In this document: positions 9,687 through 21,077 of the stretch, one piece after another
Layout: the number at the start of each line of letters is the position of its first letter
Position numbering within the stretch: the stretch's first letter is position 1
DNA from: Candidatus Megaera endosymbiont of Mesostigma viride
Lineage (GTDB): Bacteria > Pseudomonadota > Alphaproteobacteria > Rickettsiales > Rickettsiaceae
Direction of reading: 5' to 3'
Assembly (NCBI GenBank): GCA_020410825.1
Contig: CP084576.1
Span: 1,364,001 to 1,428,000 of the forward strand
Length of the DNA: 64,000 nucleotides
Made by a program: the position numbers and the translations under genes
The notes under the pieces: generated by a model
Told to the model about the DNA's origin: nothing
Seen by the model: the letters and a program-made list of their open reading frames with translations, nothing else
The model's database searches: none

Positions 9687-9932
9687 AAATTTTTTTACTA
9701 CAATGATACAAAATTAATAAAAATAAATCAGTTATGGTTTGAATTTCCCTAGCTTTTGAGTTAGATGTAATTAAATTTTTTATTGGTTCATGCTAAAGCA
9801 AGTATTATTTTTGTCAAGTGCAAGAAAATAGCAATTAATAAAAATCGGGATTATTTAAAAAAACTTTAGTTTTAAATAGCCATAATATATCATGTAATAA
9901 GTTATAGAAAACAGGTTTTATTAGGTGGTAAA

Positions 9933-12050
9933 ATGCCGAAATTAATTATTGATGGCAAAGAAGTAGAAATAGAAGAAGGCTTGACTGTGATGCAAGCTTG
10001 TGAGATTGCTGGGTTGGAGATACCGCATTTCTGCTTCCATGAGCGTCTAAAAATTGCTGGTAATTGCCGTATGTGCCTAGTGGATATTGAGAAATCTCCT
10101 AAACCTGTTGCGTCTTGTGCTATGCCGGCAAGTGAGGGCATGGTAGTTAATACTACTAGCGCAAGGGTAATAAAAGCCCGGGAGGGGGTAATGGAGTTCT
10201 TACTTGCCAACCATCCTCTAGATTGTCCAATTTGTGATCAGGGTGGAGAATGTGATTTGCAGGATCAAGCTTTTAAATATGGTAAGGGCAAAAGTAGATA
10301 TTCTGAAAACAAACGCTCAGTTAAAGATAAAAACCTTGGTCCTTTAGTTGAGACCCATATGACGCGTTGTATACATTGTACCCGCTGTATCAGGTTTTGT
10401 ACTGATGTTGCAGGTATTCCAGAAATGGGAACAATCGGTAGGGGCGAGCATATGGAAATTGTGAGCTATCTGGAAAGAACCCTTACCTCTGAGTTATCAG
10501 GTAATGTAATAGATTTATGCCCTGTAGGTGCTTTAAACTCTAAACCTTATGCCTTTACTGCTCGAAGCTGGGAACTGCAAGGTACTGAGTCAATAGACGT
10601 TATGGACGCTGTTGGTTCGAATATTCGCGTCGATTCCAGGGGGCTGGAGGTAATGCGTATTTTGCCGAAACTTAATGAAGATATAAATGAAGAATGGCTT
10701 TCTGATAAAGCAAGATTTTCTTACGATGGTCTAAAAAATCAACGGCTGGATAGACCCTATATCAAAAAAAGTGGTCGCTTTCAAGAAGTAAGCTGGGAAA
10801 GTGCACTTTCTTCAATTGCTAACAAATTCACTTCCACACACGATAAGTCAGCTATTGCTGCTATTGCAGGCTTTACCGCGCCTTGTGAGAGTATGTTTTT
10901 AATGAAAAAATTGCTCTCCAAACTTGGGTCTGCTATGGGCGATGCTAATCAACTCGGTTACAGATTTGATTTATCAGCTAGAGGTAATTACTTGTTTAAC
11001 ACTACTATCGCTGGTATAGAAAAAGCTGACGTTTGCCTGCTTGTGGGCGCTAATACAAGACAAGTAGCTCCTGTATTGAACGCTCGAATTGGTAAAATGG
11101 TTAGAGCAGGAAACTTGATTGTTGGGAGAATTGGAGAAGCGGATAATCAAACATATAAAATTATGGAACTGGGTAGGGATGTTGATATCCTGGAAAGCTT
11201 AGTTTCGATTAATCTTGGTAACGAGGAAAATAAGGATAAATCCATATTAGCATTTACTAAACTTCTAGAGAAAGCAGCTAATCCTATGATTATTGTTGGG
11301 GATGGAGCGCTACTGCGCCCAGATGCTCATGCAATATTAGATCTTTTACATAAAATTATCCAAAAATACAAAATTGTGCGAGAGAATTGGAATGGATTTA
11401 ACATTTTACATAACCATGCTTCCATGGTAGGGGCATTGGACCTTGGTTTTGTTTATGGTAATTCGGGTACTGGAACTGACGAAATCCTAAAAAAGACCCA
11501 AAATGGTGAGATCAAAATTCTTTATTTACTTGGCGCAGATGATATTGATATAAGCCAAATAGGGGAAGGTACTTTCGTCATTTATCAGGGACACCACGGT
11601 GATGTTGGGGCTAATAGAGCAGACGTTATTTTGCCTGAAGCTGCTTATACTGAACAGGATGGAATTTATGTTAATATGGAAGGTAGACCTCAGTTTGCTC
11701 GAGCAGCGGTATCCCCCCCAGGTTCTGCTAAAACCGGAATAGAAATTATTCATATGGTTGCAGAAGCACTTGACCTTGAGATTAAAGCAGATGAATTGCA
11801 TTTAATTCGTAAGATGATGGCACAGGAATATGATATATTTAACCATATTGATGAGATCATGGTTAATGATTTTCTACCCTTTAAGTCTAGCATAAAACTG
11901 AGCAAGCACCCTTTAGAAAAAGTAGCTATGAATTATTATATGACAGATCCAATTAGTCGGGCTTCTGTTACGATGGCAAAATGCACAAAAGCGATAAGTG
12001 AGATGAAGGCAACAGAAGAACTTAAAGAAACGATTGAGGGAGCAGCATAA
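9933..12050 (+). CDS. nuoG: NADH-quinone oxidoreductase subunit G
   Basis: This is the large iron-sulfur subunit of the complex I peripheral arm, carrying electrons from NADH toward quinone. The 2Fe-2S ligands are Cys34, 45, 48 and 62. The His94/Cys98/Cys101/Cys107 set ([14 protein letters not shown]) holds the unusual His-ligated cluster. Cys146/149/152 with the distal CPVGAL motif hold the next 4Fe-4S cluster. The rest is a molybdopterin-oxidoreductase-like fold without cofactor. It has 705 residues, and AGGTGG precedes the ATG. It heads a nuoG-N operon; nuoA-F must lie elsewhere. Confidence 0.95.
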   Translation: MPKLIIDGKEVEIEEGLTVMQACEIAGLEIPHFCFHERLKIAGNCRMCLVDIEKSPKPVASCAMPASEGMVVNTTSARVIKAREGVMEFLLANHPLDCPICDQGGECDLQDQAFKYGKGKSRYSENKRSVKDKNLGPLVETHMTRCIHCTRCIRFCTDVAGIPEMGTIGRGEHMEIVSYLERTLTSELSGNVIDLCPVGALNSKPYAFTARSWELQGTESIDVMDAVGSNIRVDSRGLEVMRILPKLNEDINEEWLSDKARFSYDGLKNQRLDRPYIKKSGRFQEVSWESALSSIANKFTSTHDKSAIAAIAGFTAPCESMFLMKKLLSKLGSAMGDANQLGYRFDLSARGNYLFNTTIAGIEKADVCLLVGANTRQVAPVLNARIGKMVRAGNLIVGRIGEADNQTYKIMELGRDVDILESLVSINLGNEENKDKSILAFTKLLEKAANPMIIVGDGALLRPDAHAILDLLHKIIQKYKIVRENWNGFNILHNHASMVGALDLGFVYGNSGTGTDEILKKTQNGEIKILYLLGADDIDISQIGEGTFVIYQGHHGDVGANRADVILPEAAYTEQDGIYVNMEGRPQFARAAVSPPGSAKTGIEIIHMVAEALDLEIKADELHLIRKMMAQEYDIFNHIDEIMVNDFLPFKSSIKLSKHPLEKVAMNYYMTDPISRASVTMAKCTKAISEMKATEELKETIEGAA

Positions 12051-12051
12051 A

Positions 12052-13065
12052 ATGATGGATTTATTCTATGAATATGTTGTCCCATTAATTTTTATTGCTC
12101 TTAAGGTAATTTTAATCGTATTACCTTTGCTATTATCAGTAGCTTATTTAACTTATGCTGAACGCCGAGTAATAGGGCTTATGCAAATGCGCCGAGGACC
12201 TAATAGAGTGGGTCCTTTTGGTCTCTTGCAGCCAATTGCCGATGCGGTAAAACTTATATTTAAGGAAACAATCGTCCCGACGCCAGCAAGTAAAATAGTG
12301 TTTATGATTGCTCCGATGATTACTTTTATTTTAAGCCTAGTCGGCTGGGCTGTAATACCTTTTTCTGAAGGGTGGGTATTATCTGATATGAACGTCGGAG
12401 TACTATATGTTCTGGCTGTATCTTCTCTTGGCGTTTATGGTATTATTATGGCTGGCTGGGCAAGTAATTCTAAGTATGCATTTTTAGGTGCCATTAGGTC
12501 TTCAGCACAAATGATATCTTATGAAGTTTCCATGGGGCTAGTGATTGTTACAGTGCTGCTTGTAACAGGAAGCCTAAATTTGAGTGAAATAGTTGAGCAC
12601 CAGCGAGACATGCCGTTTTGGATTCATCTGCTGCTTGCCCCTATGGCAGTGGTATTTTTCATTTCTGTTTTAGCAGAAACCAATCGCTTGCCTTTTGATT
12701 TACCAGAAGCTGAATCCGAACTTGTGGCAGGTTATAATGTTGAGTATTCGTCTATGAGTTTTGCTTTATTTTTTCTCGGTGAATATGCGAATATGATATT
12801 AGTCAGTGCCATGACAGTGACGTTCTTCATGGGAGGATACCTACCGCCTTTTGGTATAAGTTTTCTATATTTGATACCGGGTTTTATTTGGTTTGTTTTA
12901 AAAATTTGTTTTTTGCTGTTTGTATTCTTGTGGATCAGAGCTACTTTGCCACGATATAGATATGATCAACTTATGCACCTTGGGTGGAAGGTATTTTTAC
13001 CGCTAACCTTGTTTTGGGTAGTGCTGGTAGCGTCTCTGCTTGTGATAACAGGCAATTTGCCGTAA
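12052..13065 (+). CDS. nuoH: NADH-quinone oxidoreductase subunit H
   Basis: This is a membrane subunit of about eight transmembrane helices at the joint of the two complex I arms; it shapes the quinone site. Recognisable stretches are [39 protein letters not shown], and the conserved acidic loop [20 protein letters not shown] chose ATG 12052 (MMDLFYEYV), 1 bp after the nuoG stop with GAGGGA about 10 bp upstream. An in-frame upstream start at 12034 would overlap nuoG. Confidence 0.95.
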   Translation: MMDLFYEYVVPLIFIALKVILIVLPLLLSVAYLTYAERRVIGLMQMRRGPNRVGPFGLLQPIADAVKLIFKETIVPTPASKIVFMIAPMITFILSLVGWAVIPFSEGWVLSDMNVGVLYVLAVSSLGVYGIIMAGWASNSKYAFLGAIRSSAQMISYEVSMGLVIVTVLLVTGSLNLSEIVEHQRDMPFWIHLLLAPMAVVFFISVLAETNRLPFDLPEAESELVAGYNVEYSSMSFALFFLGEYANMILVSAMTVTFFMGGYLPPFGISFLYLIPGFIWFVLKICFLLFVFLWIRATLPRYRYDQLMHLGWKVFLPLTLFWVVLVASLLVITGNLP

Positions 13066-13081
13066 TTATTTAGAATTGAGT

Positions 13082-13561
13082 ATGATAAAATATATTAAAT
13101 CATTTGTGCTATATGACATCTTGTGTGGAATGTTCTTAACCTTAAAATACTTTTTTAAGCAAAAGGTTACAATTGATTATCCGTACGAAAAAAGCCCTAT
13201 TAGTCCTCGGTTTAAGGGTGAGCATGCCCTAAGACGTTATGAGAATGGCGAGGAGCGTTGTATTGCCTGTAAATTATGCGAGGCGATATGTCCTGCTCAG
13301 GCTATTTTAATTGAGTCTGAGCCAAGAGAAGACGGGAGTCGGCGTACGACCAGGTATGATATTGATATGACAAAATGTATTTATTGCGGGATGTGCCAGG
13401 AAGCCTGTCCGGTAGATGCAATTGTCGAAGGGCCGAATTTTGAGTTCGCTACTGAAACCCACGAAGAGTTACTTTATAACAAAGAAAGGTTGTTACGTAA
13501 CGGAGAAATTTGGGAGCAGGAACTTGCAAGAAAATTAAAGGATGATTATCCATACAGGTAA
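13082..13561 (+). CDS. nuoI: NADH-quinone oxidoreductase subunit I
   Basis: This ferredoxin-like subunit holds two 4Fe-4S clusters on the path from NuoG to the terminal cluster. Both CxxCxxCxxxCP motifs are intact: Cys60/63/66/70 ([12 protein letters not shown]) and Cys99/102/105/109 ([12 protein letters not shown]). It has 159 residues from ATG 13082. A TTG two codons upstream is a less likely start. The C-terminal [10 protein letters not shown] segment is typical of the alphaproteobacterial/mitochondrial form. Confidence 0.95.
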   Translation: MIKYIKSFVLYDILCGMFLTLKYFFKQKVTIDYPYEKSPISPRFKGEHALRRYENGEERCIACKLCEAICPAQAILIESEPREDGSRRTTRYDIDMTKCIYCGMCQEACPVDAIVEGPNFEFATETHEELLYNKERLLRNGEIWEQELARKLKDDYPYR

Positions 13562-13569
13562 TATAATTT

Positions 13570-14190
13570 ATGGCGATATTTTTTTATTTCTTTGCCTTTC
13601 TATTAGTGCTTGGTAGTGTTATGGTAATAACAAGCCGTAATCCTGTATATGCTGTTTTATGGCTAATTTTTACTTTCTGTAATGCTTCCGGAATTATGGT
13701 TCTTATGGGAGCTGAGTTTTTAGCAATGATGATAATCATCATTTATGTTGGAGCAGTGGCAGTATTATTCCTTTTTGTCGTAATGATGCTGGATATAAAA
13801 GTTGCTGAATTCAAGGGAATAATAGGCACAGAAATCGGAGTTGCTGCGATGATAGCATTCTTTCTATTTGCTGATCTTGTAGTTGTTATTCTGCTTGGAA
13901 TCAAAGTTATTATACCGGTCAATAACTTGCAATTTATCCTCAATCCTGATATTGGCAACGCCTATGCTATTGGCAGGGTTTTATATACTGATTTTATTTT
14001 ACCGTTCCAAACTGCTGGGCTAATATTATTTACAGCAATGATTGCAAGTATTTCTCTGACTTTTCGTTTAAGAGACGGAGTTAAAAGGCAAAAACCTGGC
14101 AATCAATTGCAAAAAAATAAGGAAAATAGCCTGTTTTTTGCACAAAATACGGGAAAATCTGGTTTAGAAAATTTGAATTATGACGATTAG
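13570..14190 (+). CDS. nuoJ: NADH-quinone oxidoreductase subunit J
   Basis: This five-helix membrane subunit (206 residues) takes part in the proton path. Helix 3 has the conserved [28 protein letters not shown] pattern, given here only as its core ([19 protein letters not shown]). The soluble tail after about residue 170 ([18 protein letters not shown]) is lysine-rich and variable in the family. Its last 11 bases overlap nuoK, so the two are translationally coupled. Confidence 0.93.
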   Translation: MAIFFYFFAFLLVLGSVMVITSRNPVYAVLWLIFTFCNASGIMVLMGAEFLAMMIIIIYVGAVAVLFLFVVMMLDIKVAEFKGIIGTEIGVAAMIAFFLFADLVVVILLGIKVIIPVNNLQFILNPDIGNAYAIGRVLYTDFILPFQTAGLILFTAMIASISLTFRLRDGVKRQKPGNQLQKNKENSLFFAQNTGKSGLENLNYDD

Positions 14191-14497
14191 CAATATTTCT
14201 TTAGAGCATTATTTAATTTTAGCGGCTCTTATTTTTTCAATAGGAGTAACTGGATTATTTATGAATCGCAAAAGTGTCATCACGATTTTAATGTCAATTG
14301 AATTAATGCTCCTTGCTGTAAATATAAATTTTGTGGCATTTTCGGTATATCTGCAGGACATAGTAGGCCAAGTCTTTAGTCTAATAATTTTATCGATTGC
14401 GGCGGCAGAAATTTCAATTGGTCTTGCAATTTTAGTGTTATATTTCCGTAACCGCGGCTCAATTGAGATTGAGGATGTTAACCAGATGAAAGGGTAG
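14180..14497 (+). CDS. nuoK: NADH-quinone oxidoreductase subunit K
   Basis: This is a 105-residue, three-helix antiporter-like subunit. It has the two conserved membrane glutamates: one in [17 protein letters not shown] (helix 2) and one in [18 protein letters not shown] (helix 3). The [17 protein letters not shown] stretch is diagnostic. The start at 14180 lies inside the end of nuoJ. Confidence 0.94.
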   Translation: MTISNISLEHYLILAALIFSIGVTGLFMNRKSVITILMSIELMLLAVNINFVAFSVYLQDIVGQVFSLIILSIAAAEISIGLAILVLYFRNRGSIEIEDVNQMKG

Positions 14498-14509
14498 GAG
14501 AGGTAAAAT

Positions 14510-16441
14510 ATGTTACTTATTACCAAATTGATTATCTTTTTGCCTTTAATTTCTGGCATATTTAATGGTGTTTTTTGTAAAAAATTAAGCAATAACCAGG
14601 CAAGTTTTACAGCTATTGTTCCTATTATTCTTTCTGCAGTTTGTGCTTCTTATATTTTTGTAGCTGCTGGAATTAATAAAGAAACTATCCATATAATTAT
14701 CACAAAATGGATAAATATTGAATTAGTCTCTGTAAGCTGGGCTATTTATGTTGATCAACTTACTGCCATAATGTTTATACTAGTAACCTTTGTTTCAGCT
14801 ATAGTTCATCTATATTCACTAGGTTACATGAAAGATGACAAGAACTTACCGAAATTTCTGTCATATTTATCTTTATTTACTTTCTTTATGCTGGCTTTAG
14901 TGTCTGCCGATAATTTTCTTCAGTTATTCTTCGGCTGGGAAGGAGTGGGTTTATGTTCCTATTTACTAATTGGCTACTACTACCAAAAAGATTCGGCAAA
15001 TAGGGCTGCTGTTAAGGCTTTTATAGTTAACCGAATCGGTGACTTTGCCTTTATTATCGGTATTGTTATTACGCTGATTTATGCAAGTACCGTGGAATTT
15101 AGTGGAGTCTTCAGACAAAGTCAGGATTTAGCTAACACGGCTATAACTATATTGGGATATGAGTTTAAAGTACTGGATATTATATGCTTGATGTTATTTA
15201 TTGGATGTACAGGGAAATCTGCTCAAATAGGAATGCACGTATGGCTTCCTGATGCAATGGAAGGTCCAACACCTGTTTCTGCTTTAATACATGCAGCTAC
15301 CATGGTTACGGCCGGAGTGTTTTTAATAGCCCGTTGTTCATTTATGTTTGAATATAGCCCAAATGTCTTAGCTATTATTACTGTAGTGGGAGCAATTACC
15401 TGCCTATTTGCTGCAACTATTGCAATAGCGCAAACCGATATAAAGAAAATTATTGCTTATTCGACTTGTAGCCAGCTTGGTTATATGTTTTTTGCCTGCG
15501 GCGTTTCTGCTTATCAGGCAGGAATTTTTCACTTAGTTACTCATGGGTTCTTTAAGGCTCTACTTTTTCTTTCAGCAGGAAGTGTTATCCATTCAACCTC
15601 CGAGCAGGAAATATTTAAAATAGGAGGGATATGGCAAAAAATGCCGATCACTTATGCTAATTTTTGGGTAGGTTCGCTAGCAATTATTGGAATTTTTCCT
15701 CTAGCTGGGTTTTACTCTAAGGACCTTATCTTAGAATCGGCTTATATAGCGTCTGGAGTAGGCGTTTTTGCTTTTGTCTTAGGAATTTTTGCAGCTCTTT
15801 TAACGGCTATTTATTCTTTAAAAATTATTATGGTTACGTTTCATGGTAACACCAGTCTTTCTAAAGATGTTTTTAGCCATGTTCATGAGTCACCAAAAAT
15901 TATGAATACACCTTTACTTGTTTTAGTAGCAGGAGCTTTATTTTCTGGAATGTTAGGTTATTATATTTTGTCCATTGACAGTCCGCTCGGATATTTTTCT
16001 GGAAGTATTTTTAACTTACACACTGCTCACCATGAACATCATGTATCCTTGTTTATTCAGCTCTTGCCTTTAATGGTTGGCGTAACTGGTTCTATAATCG
16101 GTATATATTGTTATAGAGGAAATACATACCAGAAAATTTCTAACAACTTGAGTCTTATATATTGTGTGTTAAAGAATAAATATTTCTTCGATGAACTGTA
16201 CGATAAAATTTTTATAAAATTTACTAAAGTTTTAAGCTGTTTAGCAGGATATTTTGATATTAAATTAATAGATAGATTTGGCCCTAACGGATTTGCCCAT
16301 TTAACTCGGGGAATTAGTTGGTGTATATGCGGGTTTCAAACAGGATATATAGTTAATTATGTACTATACATAATTTTTACCTTAGTGTTATGTATAACAA
16401 TTTTTGTCTTTAAATATTTGCCGGTAGCTTGGAGTGCGTAA
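14510..16441 (+). CDS. nuoL: NADH-quinone oxidoreductase subunit L
   Basis: This is the distal proton-pumping subunit of complex I (643 residues, roughly 16 membrane helices plus the long C-terminal lateral helix). The antiporter core has [37 protein letters not shown] and [18 protein letters not shown] with its pumping lysines. [17 protein letters not shown] and PLAGFYSKD follow. It begins 12 bp after nuoK with GGAGAGG before the ATG. Its stop is directly abutted by the nuoM ATG. Confidence 0.95.
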   Translation: MLLITKLIIFLPLISGIFNGVFCKKLSNNQASFTAIVPIILSAVCASYIFVAAGINKETIHIIITKWINIELVSVSWAIYVDQLTAIMFILVTFVSAIVHLYSLGYMKDDKNLPKFLSYLSLFTFFMLALVSADNFLQLFFGWEGVGLCSYLLIGYYYQKDSANRAAVKAFIVNRIGDFAFIIGIVITLIYASTVEFSGVFRQSQDLANTAITILGYEFKVLDIICLMLFIGCTGKSAQIGMHVWLPDAMEGPTPVSALIHAATMVTAGVFLIARCSFMFEYSPNVLAIITVVGAITCLFAATIAIAQTDIKKIIAYSTCSQLGYMFFACGVSAYQAGIFHLVTHGFFKALLFLSAGSVIHSTSEQEIFKIGGIWQKMPITYANFWVGSLAIIGIFPLAGFYSKDLILESAYIASGVGVFAFVLGIFAALLTAIYSLKIIMVTFHGNTSLSKDVFSHVHESPKIMNTPLLVLVAGALFSGMLGYYILSIDSPLGYFSGSIFNLHTAHHEHHVSLFIQLLPLMVGVTGSIIGIYCYRGNTYQKISNNLSLIYCVLKNKYFFDELYDKIFIKFTKVLSCLAGYFDIKLIDRFGPNGFAHLTRGISWCICGFQTGYIVNYVLYIIFTLVLCITIFVFKYLPVAWSA

Positions 16442-17932
16442 ATGTTAGATCTGCCCATCGTATCAATTAGTATTTTACTACCGCTCTTTAGCGCATTGTA
16501 TATTACCTTTTTTATTAGCCAAAGTAGATCTCCGAGAAAACAAATTTATGTTATTTACGTAGCAATCTTAAGCTCGGTATTAACCCTTATTGCTACAACT
16601 TATTTATTATTCAGTTTTGATAAATATCAAGACTCCTTTCAGTTTGTAGAAAGATATCGCTGGATTGATAAGATTGGATTAGAATATTTTGTCGGGGTAG
16701 ATGGTTTATCATTATTTTTTATCTTCTTAACTGCGCTGCTCAGTCTTGTATGTATGGTTGCAAGTCTTTTTACAATCAAGAAATATATCAAAGAATTTTT
16801 ACTTTGCTTCTTATTGCTTGAATCTTTTTGCATAGGTGCTTTTTCTTCGCTTAATTTGCTTCTTTTTTACGGATTTTTTGAAGTAATACTTATTCCTATG
16901 TATATTATTATCGGCGTATGGGGTGGTGAAAACAGAATTTATGCTGCTGTTAAGTTTTTTCTCTATACGTTTTGGGGGTCGGTATTTTTTCTTCTGGCAC
17001 TAATTTATATTTACACCCAGACCGGTACATTTGACATGAATGAATTAAATACACTTTTGCCGGGGTTAGATGGTAAAGCGCAGAAATTAGTATGGATCGC
17101 CATGTTTATTTCTTTTGCAGTAAAAGTACCTATGCCTCCTTTTCATACTTGGTTGCCAGATGCGCATGTTCAAGCTCCCACCGCTGGATCAGTGATGCTC
17201 GCTGGAATATTACTAAAACTAGGTGGCTATGCTTTTCTGCGAATATCCTTGCCAATGCTCCCATCAGCTTCAGAAGCATTTTCTGAATATGTAATTTGGA
17301 TAAGCAGTTTTGCTGTAGTTTATGCTTCCCTTGTAGCTTATGTCCAGACAGACATGAAGAAGATGATAGCATATTCTTCAGTTGCCCATATGGGGTATGT
17401 TACTGGTGGTATATTTAGTTTTACAGAGAAAGGAATAAATGGTGCAATATTTCAGATGATAAGCCATGGTCTTATTTCTGCAGCATTATTTTTGGCGGTA
17501 GGAATTCTATATGATCGGCATCATACTAAGGAAATAAGTAAGTACGGCGGTGTGGCAGCTAGTATGCCTATTTTAGCTACTCTCTTTATGATTGCTATGC
17601 TTGGTTCAGTTGGTCTGCCGGGTCTTAGCGGTTTTGTTGGAGAGTTTTTAAGTATAGCTGGTATTTATGAAGTAAATCCATTTATGGGTATAATATGTGC
17701 TTTCGGGGTAGTTCTTGGAGCAATTTATATGCTAAAACTCTATAAGATTGTGATATTTGGCCAAGTTACGAACAAAAATGTCGCAAAATTCGAAGATCTA
17801 TATTTATATGAGAAAGCAGCATTAATACCATTGATTATTTTGGTTATTTATATTGGAATTTTCCCTAATGAAGTTTTGCGTATTATCCAGCTACCAGTGA
17901 TGAAAATTGCTGATTTATATGGCGGTTTATAA
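16442..17932 (+). CDS. nuoM: NADH-quinone oxidoreductase subunit M
   Basis: This 496-residue antiporter-like pump subunit has about 14 membrane helices. Conserved landmarks are FFEVILIPMYIIIGVWGG, KVPMPPFHTWLPDAHVQAPT, QTDMKKMIAYSSVAHMGYV, and SHGLISAALFLAVGILYDR. It starts at ATG 16442, with no bases between it and the nuoL stop. Nothing is missing compared with the family. Confidence 0.95.
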   Translation: MLDLPIVSISILLPLFSALYITFFISQSRSPRKQIYVIYVAILSSVLTLIATTYLLFSFDKYQDSFQFVERYRWIDKIGLEYFVGVDGLSLFFIFLTALLSLVCMVASLFTIKKYIKEFLLCFLLLESFCIGAFSSLNLLLFYGFFEVILIPMYIIIGVWGGENRIYAAVKFFLYTFWGSVFFLLALIYIYTQTGTFDMNELNTLLPGLDGKAQKLVWIAMFISFAVKVPMPPFHTWLPDAHVQAPTAGSVMLAGILLKLGGYAFLRISLPMLPSASEAFSEYVIWISSFAVVYASLVAYVQTDMKKMIAYSSVAHMGYVTGGIFSFTEKGINGAIFQMISHGLISAALFLAVGILYDRHHTKEISKYGGVAASMPILATLFMIAMLGSVGLPGLSGFVGEFLSIAGIYEVNPFMGIICAFGVVLGAIYMLKLYKIVIFGQVTNKNVAKFEDLYLYEKAALIPLIILVIYIGIFPNEVLRIIQLPVMKIADLYGGL

Positions 17933-18013
17933 AAGTTTATCAGGAAAGAAGTTATTTTAAGTAGATAAAAAATAGTTTTGGTAAACAAAGTAGTTTAAAT
18001 ATTTAAGTTAGAA

Positions 18014-19423
18014 ATGGACATGCTAAATCAATTTATTTTAATTTTTCCGGAGATTGTTTTAACGTCTGTTGCTATGTGTATGCAATTGTTAGCAGTGTTT
18101 TTTAAAAATCACTTACGGCTTATCAGTCTTTTGACTATAGCTGTTTTATTAGTTCTTGGTACTTATATTATAAATTTTGTTCCGCAAGGAAGCATCTTTA
18201 TATTTTCTAATTCTTTTGAAGTTTCCCCAGGTATCTACAAACTCAAGTCTTTGGTGCTGTTTTTAAGTGTCATGAGTATTGTAATATATAAAAGCTTAAT
18301 AAAAATTTCTGATAAAGTAATTAAGGTAGAATTTATTACCTTAATTCTGTTATCAACCGTTGGAGTCTTTATTTCTATTTCTGCTAGGGATTTTATAATT
18401 CTTTTTTGTGGATTAGAATTACAAGCCCTCTCTGGTTATGCAATGGCAGCTTTTAATAATAAAGATGTAAAATCATCAGAAGCAGGCTTAAAATATTTTG
18501 TCCTGGGGTCTTTAATTAGCTGTTTAATGTTACTTGGAATATCTTTCTTTTATGGCTTTGCTGGTAGCATTTATTTTAATGATATAAGAGCTGCATTGGA
18601 TGGCGAATTTAATATAGGGTTGGTGGTAGGGGCAATATTTGTCTTAGCTGCCATATTATTTAAACTATCTGCCGCCCCTCTTCATATCTGGACACCGGAC
18701 GTTTACGAAGGAGCCCCTGTTTCTGCAGTTACATACTTTGCTGTAGCGCAAAAAGTGGGAGTTCTAATTGTGCTTATAAATTTTGTAACTTTAGTGACAG
18801 GAAACTATTTAAGGGTTTCAGTAGATCTTATAAAAATAGCCGCTATTTTATCGATTTTTATAGGAGCCTTAGGAGCAATGATGCAGTCTTCGCTAAAAAG
18901 GTTAATGGCATATAGCACGATATTAAATGTAGGGTATGTTTTAATAGCAATTTCCCTTCATTCGGAGGAAGGTTTCCGCTCTGCAATTATTTACATGGTT
19001 ATTTATGTTATTGGTACTATAGGCTTTTTTACCTGTTTAGTTGCTTTGTTTGGCGAAAAAAGCGATATAGCTAGTTTTGCTGATTTGCAAGGGATGTCTG
19101 CAGAAAGAAAAACTATTGCGGCATCAATAGCAATAATAATGTTTTCAATGATAGGTCTGCCGCCTCTTGCCGGTTTTTTTGGCAAGTACTATGTTTTTTA
19201 TAACGCTATTATACAGGGTGAAGTTACCTTGGCGGTATTGGGTGTCATTAGCAGTGTAATAGCTGCATTTTACTATTTAAAGGTAGTAAAATATATGTAT
19301 TTCATGGAAGCAGTTGAAAAAACGGCAATTATACCTACGAATCGTGGTTTATTATCAGTATCGGTTATTTCTGTAGGATTTACATTGTTTTTCTTTATTT
19401 TTGCTTCATCATATCTTTTATAA
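18014..19423 (+). CDS. nuoN: NADH-quinone oxidoreductase subunit N
   Basis: This is the third antiporter-like membrane subunit (469 residues, about 14 helices). Motifs are FCGLELQALSGYAMAAF, SAAPLHIWTPDVYEGAPVS, QSSLKRLMAYSTILNVGYVL and MIGLPPLAGFFGKYYVF. An 81-bp gap follows nuoM, somewhat longer than elsewhere in the operon. The order nuoL-M-N-birA is kept in Rickettsiaceae. Confidence 0.95.
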   Translation: MDMLNQFILIFPEIVLTSVAMCMQLLAVFFKNHLRLISLLTIAVLLVLGTYIINFVPQGSIFIFSNSFEVSPGIYKLKSLVLFLSVMSIVIYKSLIKISDKVIKVEFITLILLSTVGVFISISARDFIILFCGLELQALSGYAMAAFNNKDVKSSEAGLKYFVLGSLISCLMLLGISFFYGFAGSIYFNDIRAALDGEFNIGLVVGAIFVLAAILFKLSAAPLHIWTPDVYEGAPVSAVTYFAVAQKVGVLIVLINFVTLVTGNYLRVSVDLIKIAAILSIFIGALGAMMQSSLKRLMAYSTILNVGYVLIAISLHSEEGFRSAIIYMVIYVIGTIGFFTCLVALFGEKSDIASFADLQGMSAERKTIAASIAIIMFSMIGLPPLAGFFGKYYVFYNAIIQGEVTLAVLGVISSVIAAFYYLKVVKYMYFMEAVEKTAIIPTNRGLLSVSVISVGFTLFFFIFASSYLL

Positions 19424-19471
19424 GTCTAAAAGATTTAATTTTCTATATATAGATTATTGGTTATCAAAATA

Positions 19472-20227
19472 ATGTTACCGTGGCCAAAGGATTATAATTT
19501 ACTGCTTTTTGACCGGATTGATAGCACTAACGATGAGGCTCTTCGACTTGCAAAAAGTGGGATAAAGGGTAATTTTGTAATTGTAGCAAAAGCTCAAACT
19601 AATAGCAGAGGAACGAAGGGTAAACCATGGGAATCTATTATCGGCAATCTGCATATGAGCATTTTGCTTCAGCCAGCGGTAAGTATAAATCGTATAAAAG
19701 AATTATCTTTTCTTACTGCTATTGTGCTACGAGAAGCAATTCTGGAGTTTATAGATACGCTTAAAGCTCCAAAAGCTGATATTAAATTGAAATGGCCTAA
19801 TGATGTTCTAATAGAAGGGAAGAAAGTTTCTGGTATTTTGCTGGAGTCTACAAATATACAAGGTATAAATTATGTTATAATTGGTGTTGGAGTTAATACT
19901 CATTTTATACCTAATATACCAAATATATCAGCCACAAGTTTATTAAGTGAGGGGATTATTTTAAAAAGCCCAGATAGTTTTTTAAACACTTTTATGGATA
20001 GGTTTCAAATTCATTATTCTAGATGGCAAAAACCAGATAGCTTTGATAGTATCAAGAAGCGATGGCTTGAATTTTCGTATAATTTGAATAAAGATATAAC
20101 TTTGGATGATGGGATAAGAAAAGTTTCCGGAATATTTAGAGGGATAGATAATGAAGGGGCTATTTGTGTGGAACTTGTAAATGGAGAATTATGCAGTTTT
20201 TCTTCTGGGCGGGTTACCTACCGATAG
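19472..20227 (+). CDS. birA: Biotin-[acetyl-CoA-carboxylase] ligase (BirA, catalytic type)
   Basis: This enzyme activates biotin as biotinyl-AMP and attaches it to the carrier protein. The ATP/biotin loop is visible (NSRGTKGKPWES, then GNLHMSIL), and KLKWPNDVLIEGKKVSGILLES carries the catalytic Lys. There is no N-terminal DNA-binding domain, so this is the enzyme-only type and not a repressor. I took ATG 19472 (MLPWPKDYN, 251 residues). A TTG five codons upstream is also in frame. It lies 48 bp after nuoN. Confidence 0.92.
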   Translation: MLPWPKDYNLLLFDRIDSTNDEALRLAKSGIKGNFVIVAKAQTNSRGTKGKPWESIIGNLHMSILLQPAVSINRIKELSFLTAIVLREAILEFIDTLKAPKADIKLKWPNDVLIEGKKVSGILLESTNIQGINYVIIGVGVNTHFIPNIPNISATSLLSEGIILKSPDSFLNTFMDRFQIHYSRWQKPDSFDSIKKRWLEFSYNLNKDITLDDGIRKVSGIFRGIDNEGAICVELVNGELCSFSSGRVTYR

Positions 20228-20274
20228 GTAGTATGATATACCCTGTTGATTTCTTATAACGCTTTTGATTTGTC

Positions 20275-20991
20275 ATGATAAATAATAATATTGCTATAAT
20301 TTTAGTTGCTCCACAATTAGGGGAAAATATAGGAGCGAGTGCTAGAGCTATGAAAAATTTTGGCTTAAGGGATTTGCGTATTGTTGCGCCACGGGACGGC
20401 TGGCCTAATAAAAAAGCAGAAAGTATGTCGGTAGGAGCAATTGATATAATAAATCAGGCTAAAGTTTTTTCATCAATAGAAGAGGCTGTTAGCGATTTAT
20501 CTTTTATTTATGCTACTACCGGAGTAGTTAGAGCTATTAACAAAAACTACGTTTTATCGCGAAATTTAAAGCAAGATATAGATAGTAATTATTCTATAGG
20601 AATAATGTTTGGCCGTGAAAATTGTGGTCTTAATAATCAAGAAATAACATATGCTAATAAGATATTAGTAATAGATACCGATAAGAATTTTACTTCCCTA
20701 AATATTGCTCATGCAGTATCAATTGTGTGTTATGAACTGTTTGGTATAAAAAGGCAAAAAAGAGGAGATTTAAATAACACCCATAAGTTAGCTACGTGTG
20801 CTGAACTAAATTATTTTTATAGCCATCTATTTTCTAAACTGGAAGAGAAAAATTTTTTCAGGATGCCGGAGAAAAAAGAACATATGACTAATAAAATTAG
20901 GAACTTATTTTCTAGAATAGATAAGCTTTCACAAGGAGAATTGCAAATCTTAAGAGGCATAATTACTGTTCTTGATGATGATAAAAATTAG
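20275..20991 (+). CDS. trmJ: tRNA 2'-O-methyltransferase of the TrmJ type (SPOUT family)
   Basis: This 238-residue SPOUT (trefoil-knot) methyltransferase starts with ILVAPQLGENIGASARAMKNFGL, the TrmJ/LasT signature. The SAM-binding knot is GIMFGRENCGLNNQEI, with VIDTDKNFTSLNIAHAVSIVCYEL behind it. TrmJ methylates position 32 of several tRNAs. The C-terminal helical extension also fits TrmJ rather than TrmL. It is the last gene of the nuo-birA run. No strong terminator is evident in the 86 bp before the convergent sixA-like gene. Confidence 0.85.
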   Translation: MINNNIAIILVAPQLGENIGASARAMKNFGLRDLRIVAPRDGWPNKKAESMSVGAIDIINQAKVFSSIEEAVSDLSFIYATTGVVRAINKNYVLSRNLKQDIDSNYSIGIMFGRENCGLNNQEITYANKILVIDTDKNFTSLNIAHAVSIVCYELFGIKRQKRGDLNNTHKLATCAELNYFYSHLFSKLEEKNFFRMPEKKEHMTNKIRNLFSRIDKLSQGELQILRGIITVLDDDKN

Positions 20992-21077
20992 GGATTAATA
21001 AGGGTTTTTATAGGGTGAGCCACAGGGGAAATCTAAGTTTAGAAAATCACGTCACAGGCACAGACGATAAGAGAAAA